In this document: positions 34,094 to 41,059 of the stretch, piece by piece
How positions within the stretch are numbered: position 1 is the stretch's first letter
How the letters are laid out: the number at the start of each line of letters is the position of its first letter
Origin: Geobacter sp. DSM 9736
GTDB lineage: Bacteria > Desulfobacterota > Desulfuromonadia > Geobacterales > Geobacteraceae
Assembly (NCBI RefSeq): GCF_900187405.1
Contig: NZ_LT896716.1
Coordinates: 62,001-126,000 of the forward strand
Direction: 5' to 3'
Length of the DNA stretch: 64,000 bases
Position numbers and translations under genes: made by a program
Notes under the pieces: model-generated
Database searches by the model: none
Seen by the model: the letters and a program-made list of their open reading frames with translations, nothing else
What the model was told of the DNA's origin: nothing

Positions 34094-34122
34094 TTGACAC
34101 CCAATCCTTTTTATATTATAAA
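34094..34122 (+). promoter_or_regulatory. sigma-70 promoter of the XRE-cupin regulator
   Basis: TTGACA (34094-34099), a 17-base spacer and TATAAA (34117-34122) form a near-consensus promoter. The expected start of transcription is near 34129, so both operator-like palindromes lie in the transcribed leader. Confidence 0.75.
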
Positions 34123-34155
34123 GCACCCCCTGCGGCGCCACCATTTAAACATAAA

Positions 34156-34206
34156 GTTTACAATTGCTAAACAAGGTGTTGTACAAAAAGTTTAGAGTTG
34201 CTAAAC
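34156..34206 (+). promoter_or_regulatory. tandem operator-like palindromes upstream of the XRE-cupin gene
   Basis: Two copies of GTTTA-N7-TAAAC lie at 34156-34172 and 34190-34206, 34 bp apart (GTTTACAATTGCTAAAC and GTTTAGAGTTGCTAAAC). They sit between the promoter and the start codon. This fits a roadblock-type autoregulatory site for the HTH protein encoded next. Confidence 0.65.
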
Positions 34207-34240
34207 TTGCTTTGAGTTTTGTGAGCCAATGGAGGATTGC

Positions 34241-34786
34241 TTGAAAATCGGGGAGCGGCTGAAGCGGTTCAGGATGATCAATTCCCTCACCCAGGAGGAG
34301 CTGGCGAGCCGCGCAGACCTGACCAAAGGATACATCTCGCAGCTGGAGAACGACACCACGTCCCCATCCATCGCGACACTGAAGGACATTCTCGACGTCT
34401 TCGGGGTGTCGATGCAGGAATTCTTCAGCGAAGTCCGTGACGAAGAGATCGTCTTCGGTGCCGATTCCCGCGTGCAGTCTTCCGACGACGACGATGGGGT
34501 GAGGGTGGAGCTCCTCGTTCCCGGGGCGCAGAACCGGGAGATGGACCCGGCACTCGTCACCATAGCGCCGGGGGAGGAGATGGAGGAGCAGCCGTTTCAC
34601 GAGGGTGAGGAGTTCGGCTATGTTCTACTCGGGAAGATCCAGCTGAAGCTCGACGACAAGGTGTACACGGTGAAGAAGGACGAGTGTTTCTACTTCACTT
34701 CGGACAAGCGGCATACGATTAAGAACATTGGCAAGGGGATGGCGAAGATATTGTGGGTAGTGACGCCGCCCACCTTCGATTACTAG
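34241..34786 (+). CDS. XRE-family regulator with C-terminal cupin domain, PuuR-like
   Basis: The regulator has 181 residues from the TTG at 34241, which has GGAGG five bases upstream; an ATG four codons earlier has no such site. An HTH_3 domain (KIGERLKRFRMINSLTQEEL, GYISQLENDTTSPSIATLKD) occupies about residues 1-60. The C-terminal cupin (about 110-180: GEEMEEQPFHEGEEFGYVLL, DECFYFTSDKRHTIKN) would bind a small ligand. This domain pair is that of PuuR, the putrescine repressor, and the genes downstream make polyamines, so it probably controls them in response to polyamine level. The target sites are likely the palindromes in its own leader. Confidence 0.88.
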   Translation: MKIGERLKRFRMINSLTQEELASRADLTKGYISQLENDTTSPSIATLKDILDVFGVSMQEFFSEVRDEEIVFGADSRVQSSDDDDGVRVELLVPGAQNREMDPALVTIAPGEEMEEQPFHEGEEFGYVLLGKIQLKLDDKVYTVKKDECFYFTSDKRHTIKNIGKGMAKILWVVTPPTFDY

Positions 34787-34788
34787 TC

Positions 34789-34910
34789 GGGACGCGAGCT
34801 TCACGCCATCTCGCCGCCGTCCTCGGTCGGGGCGTTGTGCGGCGTAGCGCTGCTACGCCTCCGCTGCCCCTCCCTGCGGGTGCGACGATCTGACGTAAAT
34901 CTCGCGTCCC
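34789..34910 (+). repeat. family A stop-codon-linked hairpin element, copy A4
   Basis: It starts 2 bases after the regulator stop codon. The outer arms are GGGACGCGAG (34789-34798) and CTCGCGTCCC (34901-34910), a perfect 10-bp pair, unlike the GTTGTTGAAAAA arms of other copies. The core GGCGTAGCGCTGCTACGCC is unchanged. The middle stem reads GGGGC with GCCCC where others have GAAAGCC with GGCTTTC. Confidence 0.85.
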
Positions 34911-34953
34911 TGGACGCTTGCTTTTGCATTAGGGAATAAAATTCTAAAACTTC

Positions 34954-35076
34954 CAGCGGCGACAGATTTGCGATGAATCCGTCGACGGCGACGACGAGGG
35001 CCCGCAGGCGTAGCAGCGCTACGTCGAGGAGCCCGAGGAGGAGCCGGCGGCGGAGGCGCGCAAATATGGCGTCGCC
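34954..35076 (+). repeat. family B hairpin element, copy B2
   Basis: Arms GGCGAC and ATTTGCG pair with CGCAAAT and GTCGCC across about 120 bases. The core is GGCGTAGCAGCGCTACGTCG. It ends 18 bases before the ATG of the next gene, just ahead of the ribosome-binding sequence GAGGAGGAG. With A4 it fills most of the 308-bp gap. Confidence 0.78.
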
Positions 35077-35094
35077 CCCCGAGGAGGAGAGATA

Positions 35095-36291
35095 ATGAGC
35101 AAAGTCCTTATTATAGGCGCCGGCGGAGTCAGCCGTGTCGTCGTCCACAAATGTGCCCAGCGCAAGGAGATCTTCAGCGAGATCACCCTCGCTTCGCGGA
35201 CGAAGTCGAAGTGCGATTCCATCGCCGCCGAGATCAAGTCGATGACTGTCAATACCGCCCAGGTGGATGCCGACAACGTCCCCGAGCTCGTGGCCCTCAT
35301 CCGCGCGGAGAAGCCCTCCCTCGTCATCAATGTCGCGCTTCCGTACCAGGACCTCACCATCATGGATGCGTGCCTGGAGACCGGTGTGGACTACCTCGAC
35401 ACCGCTAATTACGAGCCGAAGGAGACGGCGAAGTTCGAGTACTCCTGGCAGTGGGCTTACCACGACCGTTTCAGGGAGAAGAAGCTGATGGCGCTTCTCG
35501 GCTCCGGTTTCGATCCCGGCGTCACCAACGTCTATACGGCGCTTGCCGCCAAGAAGTACCTGGACGTGGTGGAGGAGATCGACATCATCGACGCCAACGC
35601 CGGCTCCCACGGCCAGCCCTTCGCCACCAACTTCAACCCGGAGATAAACATCCGCGAGGTGACCGCACCGTGCCGTCACTGGGAGAACGGGAAGTGGGTC
35701 GAGACCGGTGCCCTCCAGACGAAGCGCTCCTTCGACTTCCCCGAGGGGATTGGTCCGATGAACATCTACCGGATGTACCACGAGGAGATGGAGTCCATCG
35801 TCAAGCACATTCCGACGATCAAAAAGGCTCAATTCTGGATGACCTTCTCCGACAACTACCTGAAGCACCTGGAGGTGCTCCAGAACGTAGGCATGACCCG
35901 CATCGACGAGGTGGAGTACAACGGTCAGAAGATCGTCCCCCTCCAGTTCCTGAAGGCCGTCCTCCCCGATCCCGGGAGCCTCGGGCCGCTCACGAAAGGG
36001 AAGACCTGCATCGGCGTCGTCGCCCGGGGGATGAAGGACGGGAAGAGGAAGCAGGTGTACATCTACAACATCTGCGACCACGAGGAGGCCTTCAAGGAGA
36101 CCAACTCCCAGGCCATCAGCTACACCACCGGCGTTCCTGCCGTGGTGGGTGCCATGATGATGCTGACGGGCAAGTGGAGGGGGGAGGGGGTCTTCAACAT
36201 GGAGCAGTTCGATCCGGAGGTGTTTCTCGCAGAACTGGGACCGATGGGGCTGCCGACCGTCGTAGTCGAAGGGGAATGGCCGGAGCTGTAG
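35095..36291 (+). CDS. carboxynorspermidine dehydrogenase (saccharopine dehydrogenase family)
   Basis: The 398-residue enzyme opens with a Rossmann nucleotide-binding site (MSKVLIIGAGGVSRVVVHKC) and continues with VINVALPYQDLTIMDACLET, YLDTANYEPK, LLGSGFDPGVTNVY and IDIIDANAGSHGQPFATNFN. This is the saccharopine dehydrogenase-like form that joins aspartate semialdehyde to a diamine by reductive amination, giving carboxynorspermidine or carboxyspermidine. The partner decarboxylase nspC is two genes downstream and arginine decarboxylase follows, which supports this role over lysine metabolism. It has a strong GAGGAGGAG site and is followed at once by element A5. Confidence 0.88.
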   Translation: MSKVLIIGAGGVSRVVVHKCAQRKEIFSEITLASRTKSKCDSIAAEIKSMTVNTAQVDADNVPELVALIRAEKPSLVINVALPYQDLTIMDACLETGVDYLDTANYEPKETAKFEYSWQWAYHDRFREKKLMALLGSGFDPGVTNVYTALAAKKYLDVVEEIDIIDANAGSHGQPFATNFNPEINIREVTAPCRHWENGKWVETGALQTKRSFDFPEGIGPMNIYRMYHEEMESIVKHIPTIKKAQFWMTFSDNYLKHLEVLQNVGMTRIDEVEYNGQKIVPLQFLKAVLPDPGSLGPLTKGKTCIGVVARGMKDGKRKQVYIYNICDHEEAFKETNSQAISYTTGVPAVVGAMMMLTGKWRGEGVFNMEQFDPEVFLAELGPMGLPTVVVEGEWPEL

Positions 36292-36292
36292 G

Positions 36293-36413
36293 GGAGCGCG
36301 ATCTTCCGACCATCTCCAAGCCGTCCTCGGGACGCTCGTTGTGCGGCGTAGCGCTGCTACGCCTCCGCCGGCGTCCCTGCGGGTGTGAGGATCTGGCCGA
36401 AATCTCGCGCTCC
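36293..36413 (+). repeat. family A stop-codon-linked hairpin element, copy A5
   Basis: It starts 1 base after the dehydrogenase stop. The outer arms are GGAGCGCGA and TCGCGCTCC (perfect). The middle stem is GGGACGC with GCGTCCC, replacing GAAAGCC with GGCTTTC of the reference copy, again fully paired. The core palindrome GGCGTAGCGCTGCTACGCC is intact. Confidence 0.87.
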
Positions 36414-36491
36414 TTATGTGAGCAAACCTGACTATTTTGTGATCCAGATGTTCTCTGTGTCTCTGTGCCTCTGTGGCAAGAGGGCTTATAA

Positions 36492-37445
36492 ATGCTGATC
36501 TGCAACTCGCGACATAACGGTGCCATCACCCGGGCACCGATCGAGATGGAGGCGCTCCCGCTGCTGGACCGCTCGTCGGTGGTGTGGCTCGACCTCGTTG
36601 CCCCAACCTCCGCCGAGATCGCCCTCGTGGAGGAATCCTTCGGTGTGGAACTCCCCAACAAGCAGGAGTCGGAGGAGATCGAGTTCAGTTCCCGGTATTG
36701 GGAGGAGGAGGAGGGCATCACCATCAACACCAGCTTCCTCTCCAAGGTCGGTGACAAGATGGTGAGCGAGACAGTTTCGTTTGTCCTCAAGGGGCAGCTC
36801 ATCGTGACGGTCCGGTTTGCGGAGCTGCGGCTCTTCGAGGACTTCGCACGGAGCATGCGCCAGAACCCGAGCCTCTACTCCAATGGATTCCAGGTGCTGA
36901 GCGGGATCCTCTCCCTCAGGATCGACATGGATGCGGACATCCTGGAGGCCCTGGCAAAGGAGATAGTCGGCACCGGCAGGTTCCGCCTCCAGAACAGCTC
37001 CGAATCGGGTAAGCTGCTTGAATTCGTCTCATTGTACGAGGAGAGCAACATCACCATCCGGGAGCATCTGACCGAGAAGCAACGGGTTCTCTCGTCGCTG
37101 CTGCGAAGCACGAAGCTCCCCTCCGTGACGAGGCAGGAGTTCTCCATGATGATCAAGGACGTCAACTCCCTGATCACCACCGCGAACTTCAACTTCGAAC
37201 GGCTCGACTACCTCCAGGACCTGATCCTGAACTACCTGAGCGTCGAGCAGAACAAGGTCATCAAGATCTTCACAGTGATGTCGGTGATATTCCTGCCGCC
37301 GACCCTCATCGCCAGCATCTACGGGATGAACTTCAGGCATTTGCCGGAACTGGAGCTCAGCTACGGCTACCCGCTGGCGCTCCTGATGATCGTGCTCTCC
37401 GCGGTCCTTCCGCTCTACATTTTCCGCCGTAAGGGTTGGCTGTAG
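36492..37445 (+). CDS. CorA-family divalent metal ion transporter
   Basis: The 317-residue protein has a large N-terminal cytoplasmic alpha/beta domain, a long stalk helix, and two C-terminal membrane helices with the family signature YGMNF near residue 276 (SIYGMNFRHLPEL), ending in a basic tail. CorA proteins form pentamers that let magnesium, cobalt or nickel in. Lying inside a polyamine cluster, it may balance cation charge, since magnesium and polyamines share cellular roles; this is inference. CAGAGG-type repeat sequence precedes it, and it is followed 68 bp later by nspC. Confidence 0.93.
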   Translation: MLICNSRHNGAITRAPIEMEALPLLDRSSVVWLDLVAPTSAEIALVEESFGVELPNKQESEEIEFSSRYWEEEEGITINTSFLSKVGDKMVSETVSFVLKGQLIVTVRFAELRLFEDFARSMRQNPSLYSNGFQVLSGILSLRIDMDADILEALAKEIVGTGRFRLQNSSESGKLLEFVSLYEESNITIREHLTEKQRVLSSLLRSTKLPSVTRQEFSMMIKDVNSLITTANFNFERLDYLQDLILNYLSVEQNKVIKIFTVMSVIFLPPTLIASIYGMNFRHLPELELSYGYPLALLMIVLSAVLPLYIFRRKGWL

Positions 37446-37513
37446 AAAATTCTTCCTCACCGCGGAGGATGCCTCTCCTCACTCCCTTCGCGGTAAAAAT
37501 CGGATTTCGAGTC

Positions 37514-38668
37514 ATGAACGGTATCGACGTCGACAAGATCATAAAAGTTTCCCCCTCTCCCGCCTACGTGGTGGACATGGGAAGGCTGCGTCACAACCTG
37601 GAGATCCTGGACGCGGTACAGAAGCGCTCCGGGGCCAAGATCCTCATGGCGCTAAAGGCCTTTGCGATGTGGAGCGTCTTCCCGGTGATTCGCCAATATC
37701 TCCAGGGCGTATGCGCGTCTTCTCCCTGGGAAGCGCGGCTCGGGCGGGAGGAATTCGGCGGAGAGGTGCATTCATTTGCTGCTGCCTTCAAGGAAAAAGA
37801 CGTTTCGGAGCTCCTCTCCCTCTCAAACCACCTTGTCTTCAACTCCTTCAACCAGCTGGAGCGCTTCAGGCCGCTCTGGGAGAAGGAGAGGGGGCGGGTC
37901 TCCATCGGCCTGCGGGTGAACCCGGAGCACTCGGAAGGGCACACCGCAATCTACGACCCCGCCGCGCCGAAATCGAGGCTGGGGATTCCCCGAAGGGAGT
38001 TCGAGGGGAAGTCGCTTGAAGGTGTTGAGGGGCTTCACTTCCACACCCTTTGCGAGCAGCTCTTCGAGCCGCTGGAGCGCACGGCTCGGGTATTCGAGGA
38101 AAAGTTTGGAGAGTTTCTGCCGAAGATGAAGTGGCTCAACCTCGGCGGCGGCCACCATATCAGCCGCCAGGGGTATGACATAGACGGCCTTGTGGAGCTG
38201 ATCAGGCACTTCAAGGGGAAGTACGGCGTGGAGGTCTACCTGGAGCCGGGGGAAGCGGTGGTTATCGGCACGGGACTCCTGGTCGGCGAAGTGCTCGACG
38301 TGGTGCACAACGAGGTGGATATCGCCATCCTCGATGTTTCCGCCACCTGTCACATGCCCGACATCCTCGAGATGCCGTACCGGCCGGAGATCACCGGCGG
38401 CTTCGATCCCGGCGTGAAGCCTTACACCTACAGACTGGGTGGGCCGTCGTGCCTTGCCGGCGACATCATCGGCGACTGGTCGTTAGAGAAGCCGCTCAAG
38501 CCGGGAGACCGGCTCGTCTTCGAGGACATGAGCCATTACACGATGGTGAAGACCACCACCTTCAACGGGATCCAGCATCCGGCGATTTGTACGTGGGAGC
38601 CGGAGACCGAAGAGCTGAAGGTCGTAAAAGAATTTAGCTACGAGGATTTTAAGGGGCGCCTGTCGTAG
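37514..38668 (+). CDS. nspC: carboxynorspermidine/carboxyspermidine decarboxylase
   Basis: The enzyme has 384 residues from the ATG at 37514 (MNGIDVDKIIKVSPSPAYVV); a longer frame to 37436 begins within non-coding DNA. It is a PLP enzyme of the alanine-racemase/ornithine decarboxylase fold. The PLP Lys is in ILMALKAFAMW near residue 48, HFHTLCEQ and LNLGGGHHISRQGYD are cofactor-contact blocks, LEPGEAVVIGTG is the late Gly-rich region, and DVSATCHMPDILEMPYRP supplies the second-subunit catalytic Cys. It removes CO2 to give norspermidine or spermidine. Confidence 0.94.
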   Translation: MNGIDVDKIIKVSPSPAYVVDMGRLRHNLEILDAVQKRSGAKILMALKAFAMWSVFPVIRQYLQGVCASSPWEARLGREEFGGEVHSFAAAFKEKDVSELLSLSNHLVFNSFNQLERFRPLWEKERGRVSIGLRVNPEHSEGHTAIYDPAAPKSRLGIPRREFEGKSLEGVEGLHFHTLCEQLFEPLERTARVFEEKFGEFLPKMKWLNLGGGHHISRQGYDIDGLVELIRHFKGKYGVEVYLEPGEAVVIGTGLLVGEVLDVVHNEVDIAILDVSATCHMPDILEMPYRPEITGGFDPGVKPYTYRLGGPSCLAGDIIGDWSLEKPLKPGDRLVFEDMSHYTMVKTTTFNGIQHPAICTWEPETEELKVVKEFSYEDFKGRLS

Positions 38669-38670
38669 GG

Positions 38671-38791
38671 TGGGCGATAGCTTCCGACCATCTCGCCGCC
38701 GTCCTCGAAAGCCTCCTTGTGCGACGTGGCGCAGCCACGCCTCCGCGGGGCTTTCTGCGGGTGCGACGATCTGGCCGAAATCTCTCGCCCA
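38671..38791 (+). repeat. family A stop-codon-linked hairpin element, copy A6
   Basis: It starts 2 bases after the nspC stop. The outer arms are TGGGCGA and TCGCCCA. The core differs from the reference (CGTGGC and GCCACG instead of CGTAGC and GCTACG) but still pairs, a second compensated change. The middle stem GAAAGCC with GGCTTTC is retained. Confidence 0.85.
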
Positions 38792-38853
38792 TTGATGTAA
38801 ATCTTTAACCTGACGAGCCGTTGGCCGTCAGGGGTACCACAACCACTGCCAAC

Positions 38854-38975
38854 CAGCGGTGACAGATTTGCGATGATGACGGCGACGGTGAGGAGGGAGG
38901 CCCGCAGGCGTAGCAGCGCTACGTCGAGGAGCTGACCGACGATCCGGCGGCGTCAGGGCGCAAATATGGCACCGC
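38854..38975 (+). repeat. family B hairpin element, copy B3
   Basis: Arms GCGGTG and ATTTGCG pair with CGCAAAT and CACCGC. The core is GGCGTAGCAGCGCTACGTCG as in B2. It ends 13 bases before the speA ATG, adjoining the GGAGG site. With A6 it occupies most of the 320-bp gap between nspC and speA. Confidence 0.78.
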
Positions 38976-38988
38976 TTTCGGAGGATAC

Positions 38989-40899
38989 ATGTCGGAGCGC
39001 TGGTCGATTGCCAATTCCACCAAAATATACAACATGGACAACTGGGGGGCCGACCTCTTCTCCATCAACAAGAAGGGGAACGTCTGCGTCCATCCGTCGT
39101 CCAACTCGAAGAATTCCATCGACCTTCGCGTCCTGGTGGATGACCTCATAAAGCGCAAGATCAAGCCGCCGATCCTCCTCCGCTTCATGGATGTCCTCCA
39201 GGGGCGGATAGCGAGCATCAACCGGGTTTTCAAGAATGCTATCGCCGACAACGATTACCCTGCCAAGTACCAGACATTCTACCCGATCAAGGTAAACCAG
39301 CAGCGCCAGGTGGTGGAGGCTATCGCAAGCTACGGCAAGCGCTACAACATCGGTCTGGAAGTGGGTTCGAAACCGGAGCTGGTTGCCGGCATCGCCATCT
39401 CCAGCGGCAACGGCCTTCCGATTATCTGCAACGGCTACAAGGACACCGAGTATATCGAGACCGTCCTCTACGCTACAAAGATAGGCTACGACATCACCCT
39501 CGTCATCGAAAAGCTTTTCGAATTGGAGAAGGTGATCGAACTCGTGAAGAAGACGGGCATCCAGCCCAAGCTCGGAATCCGGGTGAAGCTTTCCTCCAAG
39601 GGGACCGGCAAGTGGGCCACAAGCGGGGGCGAGGACGCCAAGTTCGGCCTGCGGATGTCGGAGATCATCGCCGCCATTGACCTCCTCGAAGAGAACGAGC
39701 TTCTCCAGCAGGTGAAGCTCATCCATTTCCACATAGGCTCCCAGATCACCAAGATCGACAAGATCAAGACCGCCCTCATCGAAGGAGCGCGGATCTACGC
39801 GGAGCTGCGCAAGATGGGGCTCGGCATCGAATTCGTCGACATTGGGGGAGGGCTTGGGGTGGACTACGACGGCTCCAAGTCGAGCTACTTCTCCAGCGTC
39901 AACTACTCCATCGAGGAGTACGCCAACGACGTCATCTATCAGATCAAGAACATCTGCGACGATGCCGGAGTGGATTGCCCCAACATCATCTCCGAGTCGG
40001 GGCGCGCCACCGTCGCCCACTACTCGGTGCTCGTCACCAACGTGCTGAACACCAACACGCAAAGGCTCACGCCCGACTTCGAGGAGGAGATCGCCTCCGC
40101 GGAGAAGCTGGCGCCCACCGTTCGCAAGCTCGTCGATATTCACAAGAGCATTGACCGTTACTCGCTCCGGGAGGATTACCACGACACCCAGCAGCTTATC
40201 CAGGAGGCGGTCTCTCTCTTCAACCTCGGTTACCTGACGCTTCAGGAACGGGCCATGGCGGAGTGGCTCTACGGGAAGATCATCCGCAAGATCAACAGCA
40301 TCGTCGAGAAGATCAAGCCGATCCCCGAGGAGCTGCAGAACTTTCAGCTGAGCCTTCGGCAGACCTACTTCGCCAACTTCTCGCTGTTTCAGTCGGTGCC
40401 CGACTCCTGGGCCATCGACCAGCTCTTCCCCATCGTGCCGCTCCAGCGGCTCAACCAGAAGCCCGACGTCATCGCCTCCATCGCGGACATCACCTGCGAC
40501 TCCGACGGGGAGATCACGAGCTTCGTGGGGGAGAACGGCCGCACCAAGTTCCTGCCGCTCCACAAGATCCGCAAGGAGGAGGACTACTACATCGGCTTCT
40601 TCCTCATCGGGGCGTACCAGGAGATACTCGGCGACATGCACAACCTCTTCGGGGACACCAATGCCGTGCACATCACCTTCAACAAGAAGACCGGCTACAT
40701 GATCGACACGGTGATAAACGGGGACGCCTGCTGGGAGAGCCTGAAGTACGTCCAGTACAAAGGGCCGGAGATCCTGAAACGGGTGCGGGAGCACCTGGAG
40801 AAGGGGGTGGCCCAGCGGAAGGTTTCCATCGAGGAGAGCAGCCACTTCATCGAGCTTCTGGACCGGACCCTGCTCGGTTATACATACCTGGGAGAGTAG
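38989..40899 (+). CDS. speA: biosynthetic arginine decarboxylase
   Basis: The 636-residue PLP enzyme makes agmatine from arginine, the first step of this polyamine route. Features include the PLP Lys in FYPIKVNQQRQVV near residue 104, GLEVGSKPELVAGIA, LIHFHIGSQI near 244, FVDIGGGLGVDYDG near 285, SESGRATVAHYSVLV near 338, and a C-terminal domain with the second-subunit Cys in INGDACWESL. The length is that of the SpeA type, not the shorter ornithine decarboxylases. The start follows TTCGGAGGATAC. Agmatine deiminase or agmatinase genes are not in the window. Confidence 0.97.
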   Translation: MSERWSIANSTKIYNMDNWGADLFSINKKGNVCVHPSSNSKNSIDLRVLVDDLIKRKIKPPILLRFMDVLQGRIASINRVFKNAIADNDYPAKYQTFYPIKVNQQRQVVEAIASYGKRYNIGLEVGSKPELVAGIAISSGNGLPIICNGYKDTEYIETVLYATKIGYDITLVIEKLFELEKVIELVKKTGIQPKLGIRVKLSSKGTGKWATSGGEDAKFGLRMSEIIAAIDLLEENELLQQVKLIHFHIGSQITKIDKIKTALIEGARIYAELRKMGLGIEFVDIGGGLGVDYDGSKSSYFSSVNYSIEEYANDVIYQIKNICDDAGVDCPNIISESGRATVAHYSVLVTNVLNTNTQRLTPDFEEEIASAEKLAPTVRKLVDIHKSIDRYSLREDYHDTQQLIQEAVSLFNLGYLTLQERAMAEWLYGKIIRKINSIVEKIKPIPEELQNFQLSLRQTYFANFSLFQSVPDSWAIDQLFPIVPLQRLNQKPDVIASIADITCDSDGEITSFVGENGRTKFLPLHKIRKEEDYYIGFFLIGAYQEILGDMHNLFGDTNAVHITFNKKTGYMIDTVINGDACWESLKYVQYKGPEILKRVREHLEKGVAQRKVSIEESSHFIELLDRTLLGYTYLGE

Positions 40900-40936
40900 C
40901 AGGCGGTTGCGTGGTGTTCGCGCCGTCGTGAAAAAC

Positions 40937-41059
40937 GAGGTTGCTCAAAAACAGCCAGATCGTCGCACCCGCAGAAAGCCCCACGGAGGCGTAGCAGCGC
41001 TACGCCGCACAAGGTGGCTTTCGAGGACGGCGGCGAGATGGCTGTTTTTCAGCGACCTC
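40937..41059 (-). repeat. family A stop-codon-linked hairpin element, copy A7
   Basis: Read on the minus strand it begins directly after the stop of the histidine kinase (41060-41062). The outer arms are GAGGTCGCTGAAAAACAGCC and GGCTGTTTTTGAGCAACCTC, in which the GTT/AAC pairs of the reference copy are replaced by GCT/AGC. The core and middle stems are as in the reference. It lies between two converging genes and belongs to the minus-strand one. Confidence 0.87.

Noticed and set aside
38953-40845. 630-codon minus-strand frame opposite speA
   Set aside because: It mirrors the codons of a clear arginine decarboxylase gene; long antisense frames are expected at this GC content.
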